Part shown: piece by piece, positions 31,205 through 52,091 of the stretch | Numbering within the stretch: the first letter of the stretch is position 1 | Layout: each line of letters starts with the position of its first letter | Source of the DNA: Cyanobacteriota bacterium | GTDB lineage: Bacteria; Cyanobacteriota; Cyanobacteriia; PCC-6307; Cyanobiaceae | Assembly: GCA_026389315.1 (NCBI GenBank) | Contig: JAPLIC010000037.1 | Coordinates: 1 to 64,000, forward strand | Direction of reading: 5' to 3' | Length of the DNA: 64,000 nucleotides | Program-made: the position numbers and the translations under genes | Notes under the pieces: model-generated | What the model was told of the DNA's origin: nothing | The model's database searches: none | What the model saw: only the letters and a program-made list of their open reading frames with translations

Positions 31205-32266
31205 CTAGCGAGGGGCGGAGGGGGATTGGGGATTCGGCTGGGCCGCCGGGGCCATCCTTACGGGGGCTCCCACCCGCTCCACAGAGAACAGTACCGACTC
31301 AAAGAAACTGCGGATCAGTTCCGGTGGTAGTTGCAGGATGCCGCTTGGACCGAACCAGCGATTCACCGTGGCCGCAGCCGCGGGTTCTCCATCGAGATAG
31401 CCCTGCAGCAATCCCGCCACCGCCAGGTTGGCCAGATTGCGGAAGGTGGAATTGTTTTCGGGAAGGATGCAACCCACCCCGTAGCGGCCCAAGGGCTCCC
31501 GGGGGACCAGATCGAGGGTGGTGCCCTTGGGCAAGCCGGCCGTAAAGGCCGTCAAGGTCCCCGCCAGGGTGAGGGAATCTCCCGCCACCGCATCGAGGCG
31601 GCCGGCGAGCAGGGATCTCACACCACTTTGCAGGTCGTTCAGGGGAACCAGGTTGGCCTTCGGTTGCAGATCCTTGATCCGCGCTTCGCCGAGGCTGCCA
31701 CTGAGGACACCAATTCGCTTGCCCACCAATCCCTCCGGACTGCCATTGAGGGAAGCGTTGCGTGTCAGCAAGCGGATGCCGGAAAGGCTGTAGGGCAGGG
31801 TGTAGTCCGCATACATTTCCCTCTCCCAGGTGAACTGCACCCCACAAGCCAGGTCCACCTCCCCTTGGCTCACCAGCTTGAACAGGGCGTCGGGGCTGTC
31901 GACGCGGCGGAAATCAACGCGGACGGGTTTGTTGAGATACCGGGCTAGCTCAGCGGCGATGCGGGTCGCCACATCCAGAGAGACGCCGACGAGTTGACCG
32001 TTGGCATCCACGTAGGAGCCCGGGATCAGGTCGGTACGACCGCCCAGGGTGAGCACGCCGGTGCGGGCAACACGCTCCACCACGGTTTCGGCACGGGCGG
32101 GGCTGGGCGCTCCCAGGCCGGTGATCAGGGCGAGGAGGGAGAGGAGGGTTCCTCCCGCCAGGGCGAGAGGCCGTCGCTGCGGATGGGGCAACGCATCAGA
32201 GCAAGACCTCCCGATGATGCTCAACTGCGGCGACCCCGTCAGGATGTCAAGGGCAGTCGTTGCCAA
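31205..32266 (-). CDS. grrP: GrrP, extracellular substrate-binding-like orphan protein
   Basis: The protein is a type-3 (amino-acid type) periplasmic solute-binding protein without its own ABC transporter, as is usual for GRRM loci. A signal peptide is visible as RRPLALAGGTLLSLLALI followed by ARAETV. The mature part has VERVARTGVLTLGGRTDLIP, VGVSLDVATRIAAELARYL, the PDALFKLVSQGEVDLACGV block and the second lobe VGKRIGVLSGSLGE. The start is uncertain: the frame opens with TTG at 32266, and a second TTG at 32191 directly before the signal sequence fits better with a GGGAGG 15 bases ahead of it. It is the first gene of grrP-grrA-grrM. Its role in the pathway is not known. Confidence 0.88.
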   Translation of the reverse strand: MATTALDILTGSPQLSIIGRSCSDALPHPQRRPLALAGGTLLSLLALITGLGAPSPARAETVVERVARTGVLTLGGRTDLIPGSYVDANGQLVGVSLDVATRIAAELARYLNKPVRVDFRRVDSPDALFKLVSQGEVDLACGVQFTWEREMYADYTLPYSLSGIRLLTRNASLNGSPEGLVGKRIGVLSGSLGEARIKDLQPKANLVPLNDLQSGVRSLLAGRLDAVAGDSLTLAGTLTAFTAGLPKGTTLDLVPREPLGRYGVGCILPENNSTFRNLANLAVAGLLQGYLDGEPAAAATVNRWFGPSGILQLPPELIRSFFESVLFSVERVGAPVRMAPAAQPNPQSPSAPR

Positions 32267-32296
32267 TTCTTCATGCAGGTGGTGGGAATCCCCCGA

Positions 32297-32755
32297 TCAG
32301 AGCCAGGGAATGGCCACCAGTCCCTGGGCCACTTGCCAGGCCAGGCGATCGGCCACCACCAAGGGCTCCAGGCCTGTCCGTTGCAGGCCCTCGGCGGCGA
32401 GGCCCAAGGACACCTCGGCATCCCTCAGGGGATCGAGGGGCAGCACGAGCACCTGGGGCTCGGCCGGATCGGCCTTGATCAACAGGTTGAGATCCTCCAA
32501 TTCGCGCTCAAAAAAGAGGCGGCGCAGTCGCAAGGCCAGGGGAGTCCCCAAGGCGTCGGCGAACTGCTGCAAAGCCGCCCCATCGGCGGCGCTGCCACTG
32601 TTCAGGGCAAGCCAGATCAGCAGTTTGGCCCAGCTTGCCGCGCTCCAGAGGGGCAGAAAGCTGGTGCGGTGCTGGCGGACCAATGCTTCGATCGCGAAGC
32701 GAAACAGGCCCGCCTGCAGGGCCGAAGCCTGCCCCTGGAGGTCGGTCCCGGCCAT
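32297..32755 (-). CDS. Conserved hypothetical protein upstream of grrP
   Basis: From the ATG at 32755 the product is 152 residues. It is helical and hydrophobic-to-neutral: FRFAIEALVRQHRTSFLPLW, WAKLLIWLALNSG, ADALGTPLALRLRRLFFERE, then a more extended end (VLVLPLDPLRDAEVSLGLAA, LEPLVVADRLAWQVAQGLVA). The longer frame to 32860 would overlap the divergent small gene and has an unlikely N-terminus. It ends 30 bases before the grrP frame on the same strand, so it may be co-transcribed with the grr genes, but no functional link is established. I recall such proteins only as picocyanobacterial hypotheticals. Confidence 0.6.
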   Translation of the reverse strand: MAGTDLQGQASALQAGLFRFAIEALVRQHRTSFLPLWSAASWAKLLIWLALNSGSAADGAALQQFADALGTPLALRLRRLFFERELEDLNLLIKADPAEPQVLVLPLDPLRDAEVSLGLAAEGLQRTGLEPLVVADRLAWQVAQGLVAIPWL

Positions 32756-32843
32756 GGTCGCTGGGTGAGGGGGCGAGGATGCCATCAAGCCATCCTGGCC
32801 GTCAGCGGGCAAACTGCACTGAGCGACCTCCAGGAGAGGACCC

Positions 32844-33098
32844 ATGGCCATCGATTTCAATGACCCCGAGCTTGAGTTCGCTGATCTGGTGACGGCCTAC
32901 CAAAGCTGGGTGATGGCCGTGATCAATGATGAGAAGCTCGGTGGTGACCCCCTGCTGACCGAGGACATCGCCGACGATGCCCTCAATGCCATGCGGTTTT
33001 TGCCCGATGTGGTGACCAGTGCCATCGAGACCACCCTGGCGCGGGTTTACGACGTTGATCCGGAGGAACTGGCGTCTTTGCTGTATCCCGACGACTGA
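32844..33098 (+). CDS. Small acidic conserved protein (84 residues)
   Basis: The product reads MAIDFNDPELEFADLVTAYQ, SWVMAVINDEKLGGDPLLTE, DIADDALNAMRFLPDVVTSA and so on: an acidic, helical, soluble protein ending in LYPDD. One of the few strong Shine-Dalgarno sites in the window (AGGAGAGGA, about 32832-32840) lies just before the ATG, which fixes the start. It is divergent from the gene at 32755. No function is known. The regular composition and ribosome site make it a real gene with good confidence. Confidence 0.75.
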   Translation: MAIDFNDPELEFADLVTAYQSWVMAVINDEKLGGDPLLTEDIADDALNAMRFLPDVVTSAIETTLARVYDVDPEELASLLYPDD

Positions 33099-33299
33099 GC
33101 GTTTCTGACTTAAGGCGAGGCCTCGCCCTGACCCACCGCTCCTGCGCCTTCAATCCACCGCTATGGGCCAGCCTCGAAATCCGATTGGATCGATGCCCTG
33201 ATGGCGATCCGTGCGGATTTTGCCCCATGGGACGGTCTGGGCTTTGGCCTGGCTGTTGTTCCTGATCGTCGTTCCAATGGTCCCGGGGATCGCCGGAAG

Positions 33300-34010
33300 T
33301 CAGACCACGGCCCCAAACCAGTGACCCACCAGTGCCGTCAGCCCCATGGCCAGGGCCCCCCAAAAGAGCATGCGCAGGGCACTGCGCCGGCGGGATGATC
33401 CGCCGGCCTGGGCGGAAAGAGCCCCCAGGGCCACCAAGGCCAGCAAGGCTGCAGCGGTCGTGATTTCGGTGATGCGGTTGGCGGGGCTGAACACGATCGT
33501 GATCAAGGGGAGCAGCGCTCCAATCAAGAAACTGGCGGCGGAGGCCCCGGCGGCTTGAATCGGCCGGGCCCGCAAAATTTCACTTAAACCAAGTTCGTCG
33601 CGGGCGTGGGCCGCCAGGGCGTCGTGCTGGCTCAGTCGTTCAGCCACCCGCTGGGCCAGCTCAGGATCCAGCCCCCGGGAGATGTAGATGCTCGTCAGTT
33701 CGGCGAGCTCGCCGGAGGGATCAAGCTGCAATTCGATTCGTTCTTTGGCCAGGTCGGCCTTTTCGGTATCGGCCTGGGATTGCACCGAGACGAATTCTCC
33801 TGCGGCCATCGAGGCGGCCCCGGCCACCGTAGCCGCCAGTCCGGAGAGCAGGATCTGGCTGCGGGGGGCGCCTGAGGCGGAGATTCCCACCACCAGACTG
33901 GCGACGGAGATGGCCCCGTCATTGGCCCCGAGGACCACGGCCCTTAGCCAACCGACTCGGCTGGCATTGTGCTTTTCACCATGGCCAGGCCGCGATCCAG
34001 GGGCGCTCAT
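33300..34010 (-). CDS. VIT1/CCC1-family (DUF125) membrane transporter
   Basis: Members of this family move Fe2+/Mn2+ across membranes, in plants and yeast into vacuoles; bacterial substrates are usually not tested. The 236-residue protein shows the signature GWLRAVVLGANDGAISVASL followed by VVGISASG, GAASMAAGEFVSVQSQADTE, the acidic helical loop (ELAELTSIYISRGLDPELAQ) and three more membrane helices (SAASFLIGALLPLITIVFS, ALLALVALGALSA, GALAMGLTALVGHWF). I chose the ATG at 34010 (MSAPGSRPGHGE) because the upstream frame to 34160 is atypical and overlaps the divergent lipase gene. Confidence 0.88.
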   Translation of the reverse strand: MSAPGSRPGHGEKHNASRVGWLRAVVLGANDGAISVASLVVGISASGAPRSQILLSGLAATVAGAASMAAGEFVSVQSQADTEKADLAKERIELQLDPSGELAELTSIYISRGLDPELAQRVAERLSQHDALAAHARDELGLSEILRARPIQAAGASAASFLIGALLPLITIVFSPANRITEITTAAALLALVALGALSAQAGGSSRRRSALRMLFWGALAMGLTALVGHWFGAVV

Positions 34011-34115
34011 CAAGGTCAAGGCGAAGGTACCGGCCCAGGATCGGATGCTCATTGAATTTAGACAAATTTTGCAAATTCTTTTTGCCGCCCATGGGCCGGT
34101 TGCCAAGCGGTCGCG

Positions 34116-34796
34116 ATGGCTTGGCAACCGGCGGTCCGGCGTGGCCAGGATGGGTGCCACGGCCCGCCGCCCTTGCCGCCATCTGGATCACCGCTTGAAA
34201 TTGTCCCTCCCCCCCTGGTGCTGGTGCATGGCCTCTGGGATACGCCTGAACTCTTCAACAGCCTGAAGCGCAGCCTGGCTGGCCGCCGCGGCAGCCCCTT
34301 CAGTCCCCATCTGCCCCATGGCCTGGGAGTGGTGCCCCTGGACGAGCTGGCAGCCCACCTGAATCAGGCCATTGAGGCCGAGTTTGGGCCGGATCAGATC
34401 CTGGATGTGATGGGCTTCTCGATGGGGGGGCTGATCAGCCGCACCTGGATCCAATTGCAAGGCGGCTACCAGAGGGTGAGGCGCTTCACCAGTGTGGCCA
34501 GTCCCCAGCAGGGCACCTTGGCGGCCCAGGTGTGGCCCCGCTGGCCCCTGGCCTCGGTGGCCGACATGAAGCTGGGTAGCGACTTGTTGCGTCGATTGAA
34601 TGGGGATTCGGGCCCCCTGGCGACAATCGACTGCTGCAGCATCTACTGCGTGGCCGATGTGATGGTCGTGCCCGGCTGGACCGCCGTCTTGCCCGTCGGC
34701 CGTCGCCTGGCCTTCCCGCTCCACCTGGCCCATCACGAATTAATGGCCCGGCCGGAGGCGGTTGACTTGGTCACCAGCGAACTGCTGCGCCCCTAG
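34116..34796 (+). CDS. Alpha/beta-hydrolase lipase
   Basis: The 226-residue product has the lipase fold motifs: an oxyanion strand PPPLVLVHGLWDTPELF (about residue 32), the nucleophile elbow GFSMGG (serine near 100), VASPQQGTLAAQ, an acidic position in YCVADVMVVPGW and a terminal histidine in LHLAHHELM. It resembles cyanobacterial triacylglycerol lipase-like esterases; the natural substrate is unknown. The N-terminal ~25 residues (MAWQPAVRRGQDGCHGPPPL) are not conserved-looking and the real start could lie later. It is divergent from the VIT-type gene. Confidence 0.8.
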   Translation: MAWQPAVRRGQDGCHGPPPLPPSGSPLEIVPPPLVLVHGLWDTPELFNSLKRSLAGRRGSPFSPHLPHGLGVVPLDELAAHLNQAIEAEFGPDQILDVMGFSMGGLISRTWIQLQGGYQRVRRFTSVASPQQGTLAAQVWPRWPLASVADMKLGSDLLRRLNGDSGPLATIDCCSIYCVADVMVVPGWTAVLPVGRRLAFPLHLAHHELMARPEAVDLVTSELLRP

Positions 34797-35056
34797 CCAG
34801 TCGTTCGCCCTCTCGTTTCAGGACTGGGTGCGACCGCAGGGGACCTCAGGCGAAGCCAGACCCCAGCACCAGTGCTCACCGCAATGCCGATCTCCTCAAG
34901 GTCTCCGTGGTGACTGGTGCCGGGTTTTGGCTGCCTCGATTCCCGGGCCAGATCCCAGGTCTCTTCCAGGGAGCCAAAGTGGTCGTCCAGGAGCCGCCAT
35001 GCAGGAACCAACCCTCAGTGGCACGTCATCATGGCTTGCAGAAGTAAATGAGAAGT

Positions 35057-36411
<1,355 letters not shown>

Positions 36412-36422
36412 GTCCTGAGTTT

Positions 36423-36477
36423 GACCCCTGATCAACCAGGGGTTCAAAAAAAGCCGGCCCATGGGCCGGCTTTTTTT
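36423..36477. terminator. Tandem hairpins, second one a bidirectional terminator
   Basis: A first hairpin (ACCCCTG at about 36424-36430 pairing with CAGGGGT at 36437-36443) is followed by a perfect palindrome at 36446-36477: seven A, GCCGGCCCATGGGCCGGC, seven T. The second reads as a GC stem plus T run on both strands, and so can end the PSRP-3 transcript on the plus strand and the atpD-atpC transcript on the minus strand. Confidence 0.9.
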
Positions 36478-36525
36478 GGCTTCATCCGAGTGGCTCAACC
36501 ATCACCACTTGGTTGCTTGTCTGGT

Positions 36526-36933
36526 TTAGGGGCTCTTGGTGGCTGCCACCCGGGCACGGGCTTGGGAGAGGGTTTGCAGGGCTTTGACCTTGGCGGGACT
36601 GGTCGGTTGATTCTCCAATACCGCTACGGCCTCGATCGCCGCTTCCAGCTCCCGTTCCGCCTTTGCGGAATCGATATCTTGGGCCATTTCGGCACCATTG
36701 ACGAGCACAGTGACTTCATTGGCGTCCACTTCGGCAAAGCCACCCATCAGGGCAATGGACTGCCAATTGTTGCCCTCACGCACCCGCAAGACCCCATCGT
36801 CTAAGGCGGTGAGCATAGAAACATGCCCGGTGAGGATGCCCATTTGACCGTTGGTGCTGGGAAGAATCACCTCATCGGCAATACCATCAAACACACTTTT
36901 GTCGGGAGAAAGAATTCTCAGGTTGAGAGTCAT
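36526..36933 (-). CDS. atpC: ATP synthase epsilon subunit
   Basis: This is the inhibitory subunit of the thylakoid F1 rotor stalk. The 135-residue protein has MTLNLRILSPDKSVFDGIAD, PSTNGQMGILTGHVSMLTAL (the beta-sandwich core), ALMGGFAEVDANEVTVLV and the C-terminal helical hairpin of Ala/Glu/Arg. The start is three bases after the atpD stop, so the two genes form the usual cyanobacterial atpB/atpE-type (beta/epsilon) operon, separate from the other ATP synthase genes, none of which is in the window. Confidence 0.96.
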   Translation of the reverse strand: MTLNLRILSPDKSVFDGIADEVILPSTNGQMGILTGHVSMLTALDDGVLRVREGNNWQSIALMGGFAEVDANEVTVLVNGAEMAQDIDSAKAERELEAAIEAVAVLENQPTSPAKVKALQTLSQARARVAATKSP

Positions 36934-36936
36934 GAA

Positions 36937-38720
<1,784 letters not shown>

Positions 38721-39032
38721 ATGGCTGCTGTTTCTCTCAGCGTCTCGACAGTTAAACCTCTCGGAGATCGGATTTTCATCAAGGTTTCCGAATCCGAAGA
38801 GCGCACTTCCGGAGGCATCCTTCTGCCTGATACCGCCAAGGAAAAGCCCCAGGTCGGCGAGGTGGTTCAGGTGGGCCCCGGTAAACGCAATGAAGATGGC
38901 TCCCGCCAGGCTCCTGAAGTGAGTATTGGCGACAAGGTTCTCTACAGCAAGTACGCCGGTACCGATATCAAGCTCGGCACCGATGAATTCGTCTTGCTGT
39001 CCGAAAAGGACATCCTGGCCATCGTCAACTGA
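38721..39032 (+). CDS. groES: Co-chaperonin GroES
   Basis: The 103-residue protein is the heptameric lid of the GroEL chamber. It has [20 protein letters not shown] (with the mobile loop [20 protein letters not shown]), [12 protein letters not shown], the roof-loop region and [20 protein letters not shown]. The ATG at 38721 gives a short Ala/Ser N-terminal extension of the kind seen in picocyanobacteria. It is followed after 51 bases by groEL. Confidence 0.98.
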   Translation: MAAVSLSVSTVKPLGDRIFIKVSESEERTSGGILLPDTAKEKPQVGEVVQVGPGKRNEDGSRQAPEVSIGDKVLYSKYAGTDIKLGTDEFVLLSEKDILAIVN

Positions 39033-39050
39033 GCCTTGAGCACAGTTTAA

Positions 39051-40721
<1,671 letters not shown>

Positions 40722-40773
40722 TCTGTTGCTTCGATTCCATTCATTGGATCTACAGGCATAGATCAATAACTAC

Positions 40774-40799
40774 AGTGGGGCTTGAGCCCCACTTTTTTT
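40774..40799 (+). terminator. Rho-independent terminator of groESL
   Basis: AGTGGGGC, TTGA, GCCCCACT form a perfect eight-base-pair stem with a four-base loop, followed by a run of seven T. It lies 52 bases after the groEL stop. Confidence 0.93.
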
Positions 40800-41020
40800 G
40801 TCTGGAAAAATTTCATTTTCCTTTTTGGAGGCAAAAATTGGAGGCCATGAAGAATGGCCACAAACTCCCGGAGATCTGCCCAGATCGCAGGGACCGCAAT
40901 CGTTATGGCTGATCACATCGGTCATGGGTAAGCCCGATTCCTCACGCCATTAGTACCCCGTCCTTGGTGCCCTGAGCAGATATTTGTGAGGCATCCCCGC
41001 AGCACTTAGACGACCGATCT

Positions 41021-41317
41021 TTAACCAATCCCCAAATCTCCCACCACCCCAACCCACTGGTGCAGCCTCCACTCCACACAATCACCAAGCAGCATCGGGT
41101 CCTGGCGAATCAAGGCTTCGGCCGCGCTGTAATCGGCCGCCTCCAGCACCAGTAAGCCGCCCCCGCCCGGACGGCCCTCCCCATCCACCAGATAACCGCT
41201 ACTGAGACGGATGCCCTGGGATCGCAGGGCCATCACCCAAGCGCGGTGGGCCGCCAGATGGGGCCTGGCCTCGACCGCAGGCACCCGTAGAGTTTCCATC
41301 TTGATGAACCACGGCAT
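41021..41317 (-). CDS. YciI-like protein
   Basis: This is a 98-residue ferredoxin-like-fold protein. The family pattern is visible: MPWFIKMETLRV, RPHLAAHRAWVMALRSQG, GYLVDGEGRPGGGGLLVLEA, the DPMLLGDCVEWRLHQW end, and a conserved His in the first helix (AHRAW). YciI relatives have been linked to various small-molecule reactions, but no general function is established. It is 26 bases upstream of the end of rlmN on the same strand and may be co-transcribed with it. Confidence 0.85.
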   Translation of the reverse strand: MPWFIKMETLRVPAVEARPHLAAHRAWVMALRSQGIRLSSGYLVDGEGRPGGGGLLVLEAADYSAAEALIRQDPMLLGDCVEWRLHQWVGVVGDLGIG

Positions 41318-41343
41318 ATCATCAACCCAGCATCAGTCTCACT

Positions 41344-46800
<5,457 letters not shown>

Positions 46801-48705
46801 TCAGTTGGCAGCCACAGCGCCGAGGATTGTCTGGTTAATCACAACCCGGCCCACGGTGGTGAGGAGGTAACGACTGATCAAGGCCCCTTCTTCGTCGAAC
46901 CGATCTCGGCGTTGGCGCCATTGTTCGATACGGGTGCCATCACTAAGGGTTTCTTCCTTAAGCGGAGTCTCGACCTCATCGTCGTCATCGACCTGACCGT
47001 TGAAACGCACCCAGACCCAATCATGGAGATGAAGATACTTCTCCTCAAAGGCTGCAATCACATCACTTAGATCAGAGAAGGTTTTCGAACGATCCCCAAA
47101 TTCTGGCCGCAGGCGCGCCCGATCCACAGCCGTCAAGTAATAGGCACCAAGCACCATATCTTGTGAAGGAGTAATAATCGGTTCACCGGTAGCGGGAGAC
47201 AAAATATTATTGCTGGCCAACATCAACATGCGCGCCTCAGTCTGGGCCTCAATCGCCAGGGGCACATGAACGGCCATCTGGTCACCATCAAAGTCGGCGT
47301 TGAAGGCTGGGCAGACCAGGGGATGCAGCTGAATCGCGCGGCCATCGACAAGCTTGGGCTCAAAAGCTTGGATGCCGAGTCGGTGCAGGGTGGGGGCGCG
47401 GTTAAGGAGAATCGGATGGCCTTCGATCACCTCTTGGAGCACTTGCATGACCTCATCGTCAGCACGCTGAATCAACTTTTTGGCAGCCTTGATATTATTG
47501 ACAATGTTCTGGCGGATGAGCCGATGGATCACGAAGGGTTGGAATAGCTCGATGGCCATCTCTTTGGGCAGGCCGCACTGATGCATCTTCAGTTTGGGAC
47601 CAACCACAATCACGGAACGGCCTGAGTAGTCGACCCGCTTACCCAAAAGATTTTGTCGGAAACGCCCCTGCTTGCCTTCAATGATATCGCTCAGAGACTT
47701 GAGGGCGCGATTATTAGCCCCTACGACAGTCCGCCCGCGTCTGCCATTATCAATTAAGGCATCAACGGCCTCTTGCAGCATGCGCTTTTCGTTGCGCACA
47801 ATAATTTCGGGGGCGAGGATTTCCTGCAGACGAGCCAGGCGATTGTTGCGGTTAATCACCCTGCGGTAGAGGTCATTGAGATCGCTGGTTGCAAAGCGAC
47901 CACCATCAAGCTGCACCATGGGACGCAGATCCGGAGGAATCACCGGAATGACATCCAATACCATCCAGTCGGGACGAGCATTGGTGGCAATGAAATTATC
48001 AATCACCCGCAGCCGCTTGATCAGTTTGGCCCGTTTCTGTCCCTTACTTGCACTGATCTCCTCGCGCAACTGTTCAGCGATCTCATTGAGTTGGAGATCC
48101 TCAAGCAGTTGCTTAAGCGCTTCGGCGCCTATGCCAACAATGGGTTCATTCTCGATTTCTGAGTCTTCGGCAAAAATCTGATCTTCGATCTCCAGCCACT
48201 CATCCTCTGTCAAGAGTTGTTTATAGGTGAGATCTTTATGGTCGCCCGGATCAAGGACAACATAACAATTGAAGTAAACAATCTGCTCTACATCCCTGAG
48301 GGGCATATCCAAAAGTATCGCCACATAACTTGGTATTCCCTTGAGGTACCACACATGGGAAACCGGTGCAGCTAGCTTGATAAACCCCATGCGGTGACGA
48401 CGCACCCGGCTCTCGGTCACCTCAACGCCACAGCGCTCACAGACAATGCCGCGGTGACGAACCCGTTTGTACTTACCGCAATGGCATTCCCAGTCCTTGG
48501 AAGGGCCGAAAATTTTCTCACAGAACAGCCCATCCATCTCGGGCTTGAGGGTGCGGTAATTGATTGTTTCGGGTTTAGTCACCTCACCGACCACCTGGCC
48601 ATTGGGGAGTGTGCGCTGCCCCCACTGCATGATCCGCTCGGGAGAAGCGAGCGTGATCTTGACGTAGTCGAAGTGGTTTTCAGTACGAAGGTTGCTGTTG
48701 GACAT
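46801..48705 (-). CDS. rpoC1: RNA polymerase gamma subunit (RpoC1)
   Basis: The 634-residue protein contains the N-terminal zinc-binding cysteines ([20 protein letters not shown]), the clamp helices, rudder, [20 protein letters not shown] and the catalytic [12 protein letters not shown] with the three metal-binding aspartates. The ATG at 48705 ([17 protein letters not shown]) is standard. It follows rpoB after 95 bases and precedes rpoC2; the three form the rpoBC1C2 operon. Confidence 0.98.
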   Translation of the reverse strand: MSNSNLRTENHFDYVKITLASPERIMQWGQRTLPNGQVVGEVTKPETINYRTLKPEMDGLFCEKIFGPSKDWECHCGKYKRVRHRGIVCERCGVEVTESRVRRHRMGFIKLAAPVSHVWYLKGIPSYVAILLDMPLRDVEQIVYFNCYVVLDPGDHKDLTYKQLLTEDEWLEIEDQIFAEDSEIENEPIVGIGAEALKQLLEDLQLNEIAEQLREEISASKGQKRAKLIKRLRVIDNFIATNARPDWMVLDVIPVIPPDLRPMVQLDGGRFATSDLNDLYRRVINRNNRLARLQEILAPEIIVRNEKRMLQEAVDALIDNGRRGRTVVGANNRALKSLSDIIEGKQGRFRQNLLGKRVDYSGRSVIVVGPKLKMHQCGLPKEMAIELFQPFVIHRLIRQNIVNNIKAAKKLIQRADDEVMQVLQEVIEGHPILLNRAPTLHRLGIQAFEPKLVDGRAIQLHPLVCPAFNADFDGDQMAVHVPLAIEAQTEARMLMLASNNILSPATGEPIITPSQDMVLGAYYLTAVDRARLRPEFGDRSKTFSDLSDVIAAFEEKYLHLHDWVWVRFNGQVDDDDEVETPLKEETLSDGTRIEQWRQRRDRFDEEGALISRYLLTTVGRVVINQTILGAVAAN

Positions 48706-48800
48706 CGGAGTGTGGGGAGCGCTCGCTAACTCAAGGAGGGAAAACTGACAGAAAGGGCAACGGACCGAACAGTCATCCGGACCGGTTGTCGATGAGAAGA

Positions 48801-51800
48801 TCAGTCGTCGTCATAATCCGCGACCCCAAGCGACTCGTAGGTGGGACGACTAGGGGTACTGCGACGGGGGTTGATATCCTGCATGAGGTCCACTTCTTCG
48901 CCGCTATCGGTATAGACGGCAATGTCCAGACCCAGGGATTGGAGCTCTCGCATCAACACCTTGAAGGATTCGGGAGTCCCAGGACGGGGTATGGGTTTGC
49001 CCTTGACAATGGCGTTGAGAGCTTCGTTCCGGCCCTGCATGTCATCGGACTTGACCGTCAACAGCTCTTGCAAGGTATAGGCTGCGCCATAGGCTTCAAG
49101 AGCCCACACCTCCATTTCACCCAAGCGCTGGCCGCCCTGCTGGGCCTTACCGCCCAGGGGCTGCTGGGTCACAAGGGAGTAAGGACCAGTGGAGCGGGCG
49201 TGGATCTTGTCATCAACAAGGTGGACAAGCTTCAGGATGTGGGCATAACCAACAGTTACAGGTTGATCGAAGGCTTCGCCACTACGACCATCGATGAGCT
49301 GGATCTTGCCTGGGTTCTCGGGGTCATAGACCCATTCCTTGCCGGGTTGCTTGGCCGCCTCTTCGAGGTAAGCCTGGACGGTCTGTTTGGACTTCTCGGC
49401 TCCGTGCATTTCATCGAAAGGCACGACCTTCACACGGCAACCGAGGTGGGAGGAAGCCCAGCCCATCAGACATTCGAAAACCTGGCCCACATTCATCCGC
49501 GAAGGCACACCCAAGGGGTTGAGAACAATGTCAATCGGGGTGCCATCGGGCAGATAGGGCATGTCTTGACGGGGGAGGATGCGACTAATAATCCCCTTGT
49601 TACCGTGACGGCCCGCCATTTTGTCCCCCACTTGAATTTTACGCCTTTGAGCCACATAAACCCTGACGACCATATTGGCGCCAGGAGGTAGTTCGTCACC
49701 CTGTTCGCGGGTGTAAATGCGAACGTCAACGACACGGCCACGCTCCGTACTGGGAACTCGTAGGGAATTATCGCGAACATCCCGGGCTTTTTCACCGAAG
49801 ATGGCCCGCAGCAACTTCTCTTCGGGGGGCTGGTCGGATTCGCCTTTGGGGGTCACTTTGCCGACAAGTATATCGCCGGATTCCACATAAGCTCCGATAC
49901 GGATGATACCCATTTCATCCAAATGACCTAGGCTTTCTTCGGCAACGTTAGGAATTTCACGGGTGATCTCCTCAGGACCGAGCTTGGTCTGACGGGCTTC
50001 AATCTCGTACTTTTCTATGTGGACAGAAGTGTAAAGATCGTCCTGAACGAGACGCTCGCTCACAAGAATGGCATCCTCATAGTTATAGCCTTCCCATGGC
50101 ATATAGGCGATCAATACATTCTGTCCCAATGCTATTTCGCCGCCTTCACAGGCAGAACCATTGGCCAGCACTTGGCCAGCGATCACCGGATCGCCAAGCT
50201 TGACGATCGGACGCTGGTTAAGGCAGGTGTCCTGATTGGAGCGTTGATACTTCTGGAGATGGTGCACATGTTCGTAACCTTCCTCATCGCGGATCACGAT
50301 GGCGGTTGCATCCACAAAAGTGACCGTGCCGTTGACCCGGGTAATCGGCACCATTCCTGAATCGCGAGCGACCTGGGTTTCCAGGCCGGTTCCCACAAGG
50401 GGCCTTTCAGGACGGAGCAGGGGCACGGCCTGACGCTGCATGTTTGAGCCCATCAGGGCCCGGTTGGCGTCGTCATGTTCCAAAAAGGGAATCAGCGACG
50501 TTGCCACGGAGATCACCTGCACCGGAGAGAGCTGCACGTAATCGACCTGCTGGGGGGGCACCTTTTCGAAATCCTGGCGATAGCGCACTGGCACCAGATC
50601 AACCGTAATGTTCCCCTCGGAGTCCGTGGCCACGTCACCAGGGGCGATGCGGCATTCGTCTTCCAGGTCAGCTGAGAGATAAATAGGAGCCCCCTGCTTG
50701 ATGACAATCCCGTTTTCCACCTTCCAGAAAGGGGTTTCGATAAAGCCATATTCATTGACCCGGGCGTGGGTCGCCAGGGAGCCAATCAGACCGGCATTGG
50801 GACCTTCCGGGGTCTCGATGGGGCAAATCCGCCCGTAATGGGAAGGATGGATATCGCGAACGGCAAATCCCGCCCGTTCCCTGGTCAGGCCCCCCGGGCC
50901 GAGGGCACTGATGCGACGTTTATGAGTGAGCTCCGCCAGGGGGTTGGTCTGATCCATAAACTGGCTCAGCTGGCTGGAGCCAAAGAACTCCTTGATCGCC
51001 GCCACCAGGGGCTTGGGATTGACCAACTGGGCCGGAGTGAGCGAATCGGTTTCACCGACGGTCATGCGCTCCTTAATGATCCTTTCGAGGCGATTCAGGC
51101 CGACACGCACCTGATTCTGAAGCAACTCCCCGACGGAGCGCACACGGCGGTTACCAAGATGGTCAATATCATCAAGGGAAGCGCCACCGACATCAAGCTC
51201 AAGATTGATTAGGTAATCGATCGTCGATAACACATCCTCGGGAGTGAGGGTGCGCACCGCATCGGGGATTGTAAGGCGGAGCTTTTTGTTGATTTTGTAA
51301 CGCCCGACGCGACCGAGGTCATAGCGCTTTGGATCAAAGAACCTACTATGCAGCAACTGCTGACCACCACTGACTGAGGGGGGTTCGCCGGGACGTAATT
51401 TTTTATATAATTCTAGCAAAGCCTGATCTTCGGAACTGATGCCCTCGTCGTTCGCGGCCTCAATCGATTTTTGATAATACTCAGGGTGGCGGAGTTTATC
51501 GAGAACATCATTATCGGAAAGGCCGATGGCCCTCATTAAGACATGGGCATTGATCTTACGTGTCTTATCAACGCGTACGTGAAGCAAGTCATTCTTGTCG
51601 GTCTCAAACTTCAGCCAGGCACCCCGGTTGGGGATCAGGCTGGCATTGAATGTTTTGCGACCATTCTTATCCTGCTCATCCTTAAAATAGACTCCAGGAC
51701 TGCGCACAATCTGGTTTACAATGACCCTTTCGGCACCATTGATGATGAAAGTGCCTCGCTCTGTCATCAGCGGCAGTTCGCCGATGAAGACTTCTTGTTC

Positions 51801-52091
51801 CTTGATTTCCCCAGTTTCCTTATTGACAAGCCGGCAGGTCACATACATCTGAGAAGCAAATGTGGCGTCGCGTCGCTTTGCCTCTTCCACATCGTGACGA
51901 GGCCGTTTTAGGCGGTATTCATTACCAATAAAATGCAACTCAAGCTTGCCTGTGTAATCGGTGATTGGCGAAAAGCTGTCGAGTTCCTCGATCAGGCCCT
52001 TTTCCAGGAACCATTTGAAGCTCGCCCGCTGTACCTCCACCAGATCGGGAAGGTAAGTGACGGTCTTGGCGACCTGGATCGCGCTGCTCAT
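48801..52091 (-). CDS. rpoB: RNA polymerase beta subunit (RpoB)
   Basis: The 1096-residue protein has the beta hallmarks: the rifampicin-region [100 protein letters not shown] and the C-terminal [20 protein letters not shown]. It is preceded by tatD on the same strand with a hairpin in between, so the rpo operon probably has its own promoter within 52092-52365. Confidence 0.98.
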   Translation of the reverse strand: MSSAIQVAKTVTYLPDLVEVQRASFKWFLEKGLIEELDSFSPITDYTGKLELHFIGNEYRLKRPRHDVEEAKRRDATFASQMYVTCRLVNKETGEIKEQEVFIGELPLMTERGTFIINGAERVIVNQIVRSPGVYFKDEQDKNGRKTFNASLIPNRGAWLKFETDKNDLLHVRVDKTRKINAHVLMRAIGLSDNDVLDKLRHPEYYQKSIEAANDEGISSEDQALLELYKKLRPGEPPSVSGGQQLLHSRFFDPKRYDLGRVGRYKINKKLRLTIPDAVRTLTPEDVLSTIDYLINLELDVGGASLDDIDHLGNRRVRSVGELLQNQVRVGLNRLERIIKERMTVGETDSLTPAQLVNPKPLVAAIKEFFGSSQLSQFMDQTNPLAELTHKRRISALGPGGLTRERAGFAVRDIHPSHYGRICPIETPEGPNAGLIGSLATHARVNEYGFIETPFWKVENGIVIKQGAPIYLSADLEDECRIAPGDVATDSEGNITVDLVPVRYRQDFEKVPPQQVDYVQLSPVQVISVATSLIPFLEHDDANRALMGSNMQRQAVPLLRPERPLVGTGLETQVARDSGMVPITRVNGTVTFVDATAIVIRDEEGYEHVHHLQKYQRSNQDTCLNQRPIVKLGDPVIAGQVLANGSACEGGEIALGQNVLIAYMPWEGYNYEDAILVSERLVQDDLYTSVHIEKYEIEARQTKLGPEEITREIPNVAEESLGHLDEMGIIRIGAYVESGDILVGKVTPKGESDQPPEEKLLRAIFGEKARDVRDNSLRVPSTERGRVVDVRIYTREQGDELPPGANMVVRVYVAQRRKIQVGDKMAGRHGNKGIISRILPRQDMPYLPDGTPIDIVLNPLGVPSRMNVGQVFECLMGWASSHLGCRVKVVPFDEMHGAEKSKQTVQAYLEEAAKQPGKEWVYDPENPGKIQLIDGRSGEAFDQPVTVGYAHILKLVHLVDDKIHARSTGPYSLVTQQPLGGKAQQGGQRLGEMEVWALEAYGAAYTLQELLTVKSDDMQGRNEALNAIVKGKPIPRPGTPESFKVLMRELQSLGLDIAVYTDSGEEVDLMQDINPRRSTPSRPTYESLGVADYDDD

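Noticed and set aside
33211..33324. 37-residue frame with one hydrophobic segment before the VIT-type gene end
   Set aside because: GTG start, no ribosome site, overlaps the 3' end of the transporter gene; could be a small membrane protein but support is too weak.
40800..41020. Short peptide gene after groEL (ATG at about 40847)
   Set aside because: Only 21 codons, and the GGAGG is too close to the ATG to serve as its ribosome site.
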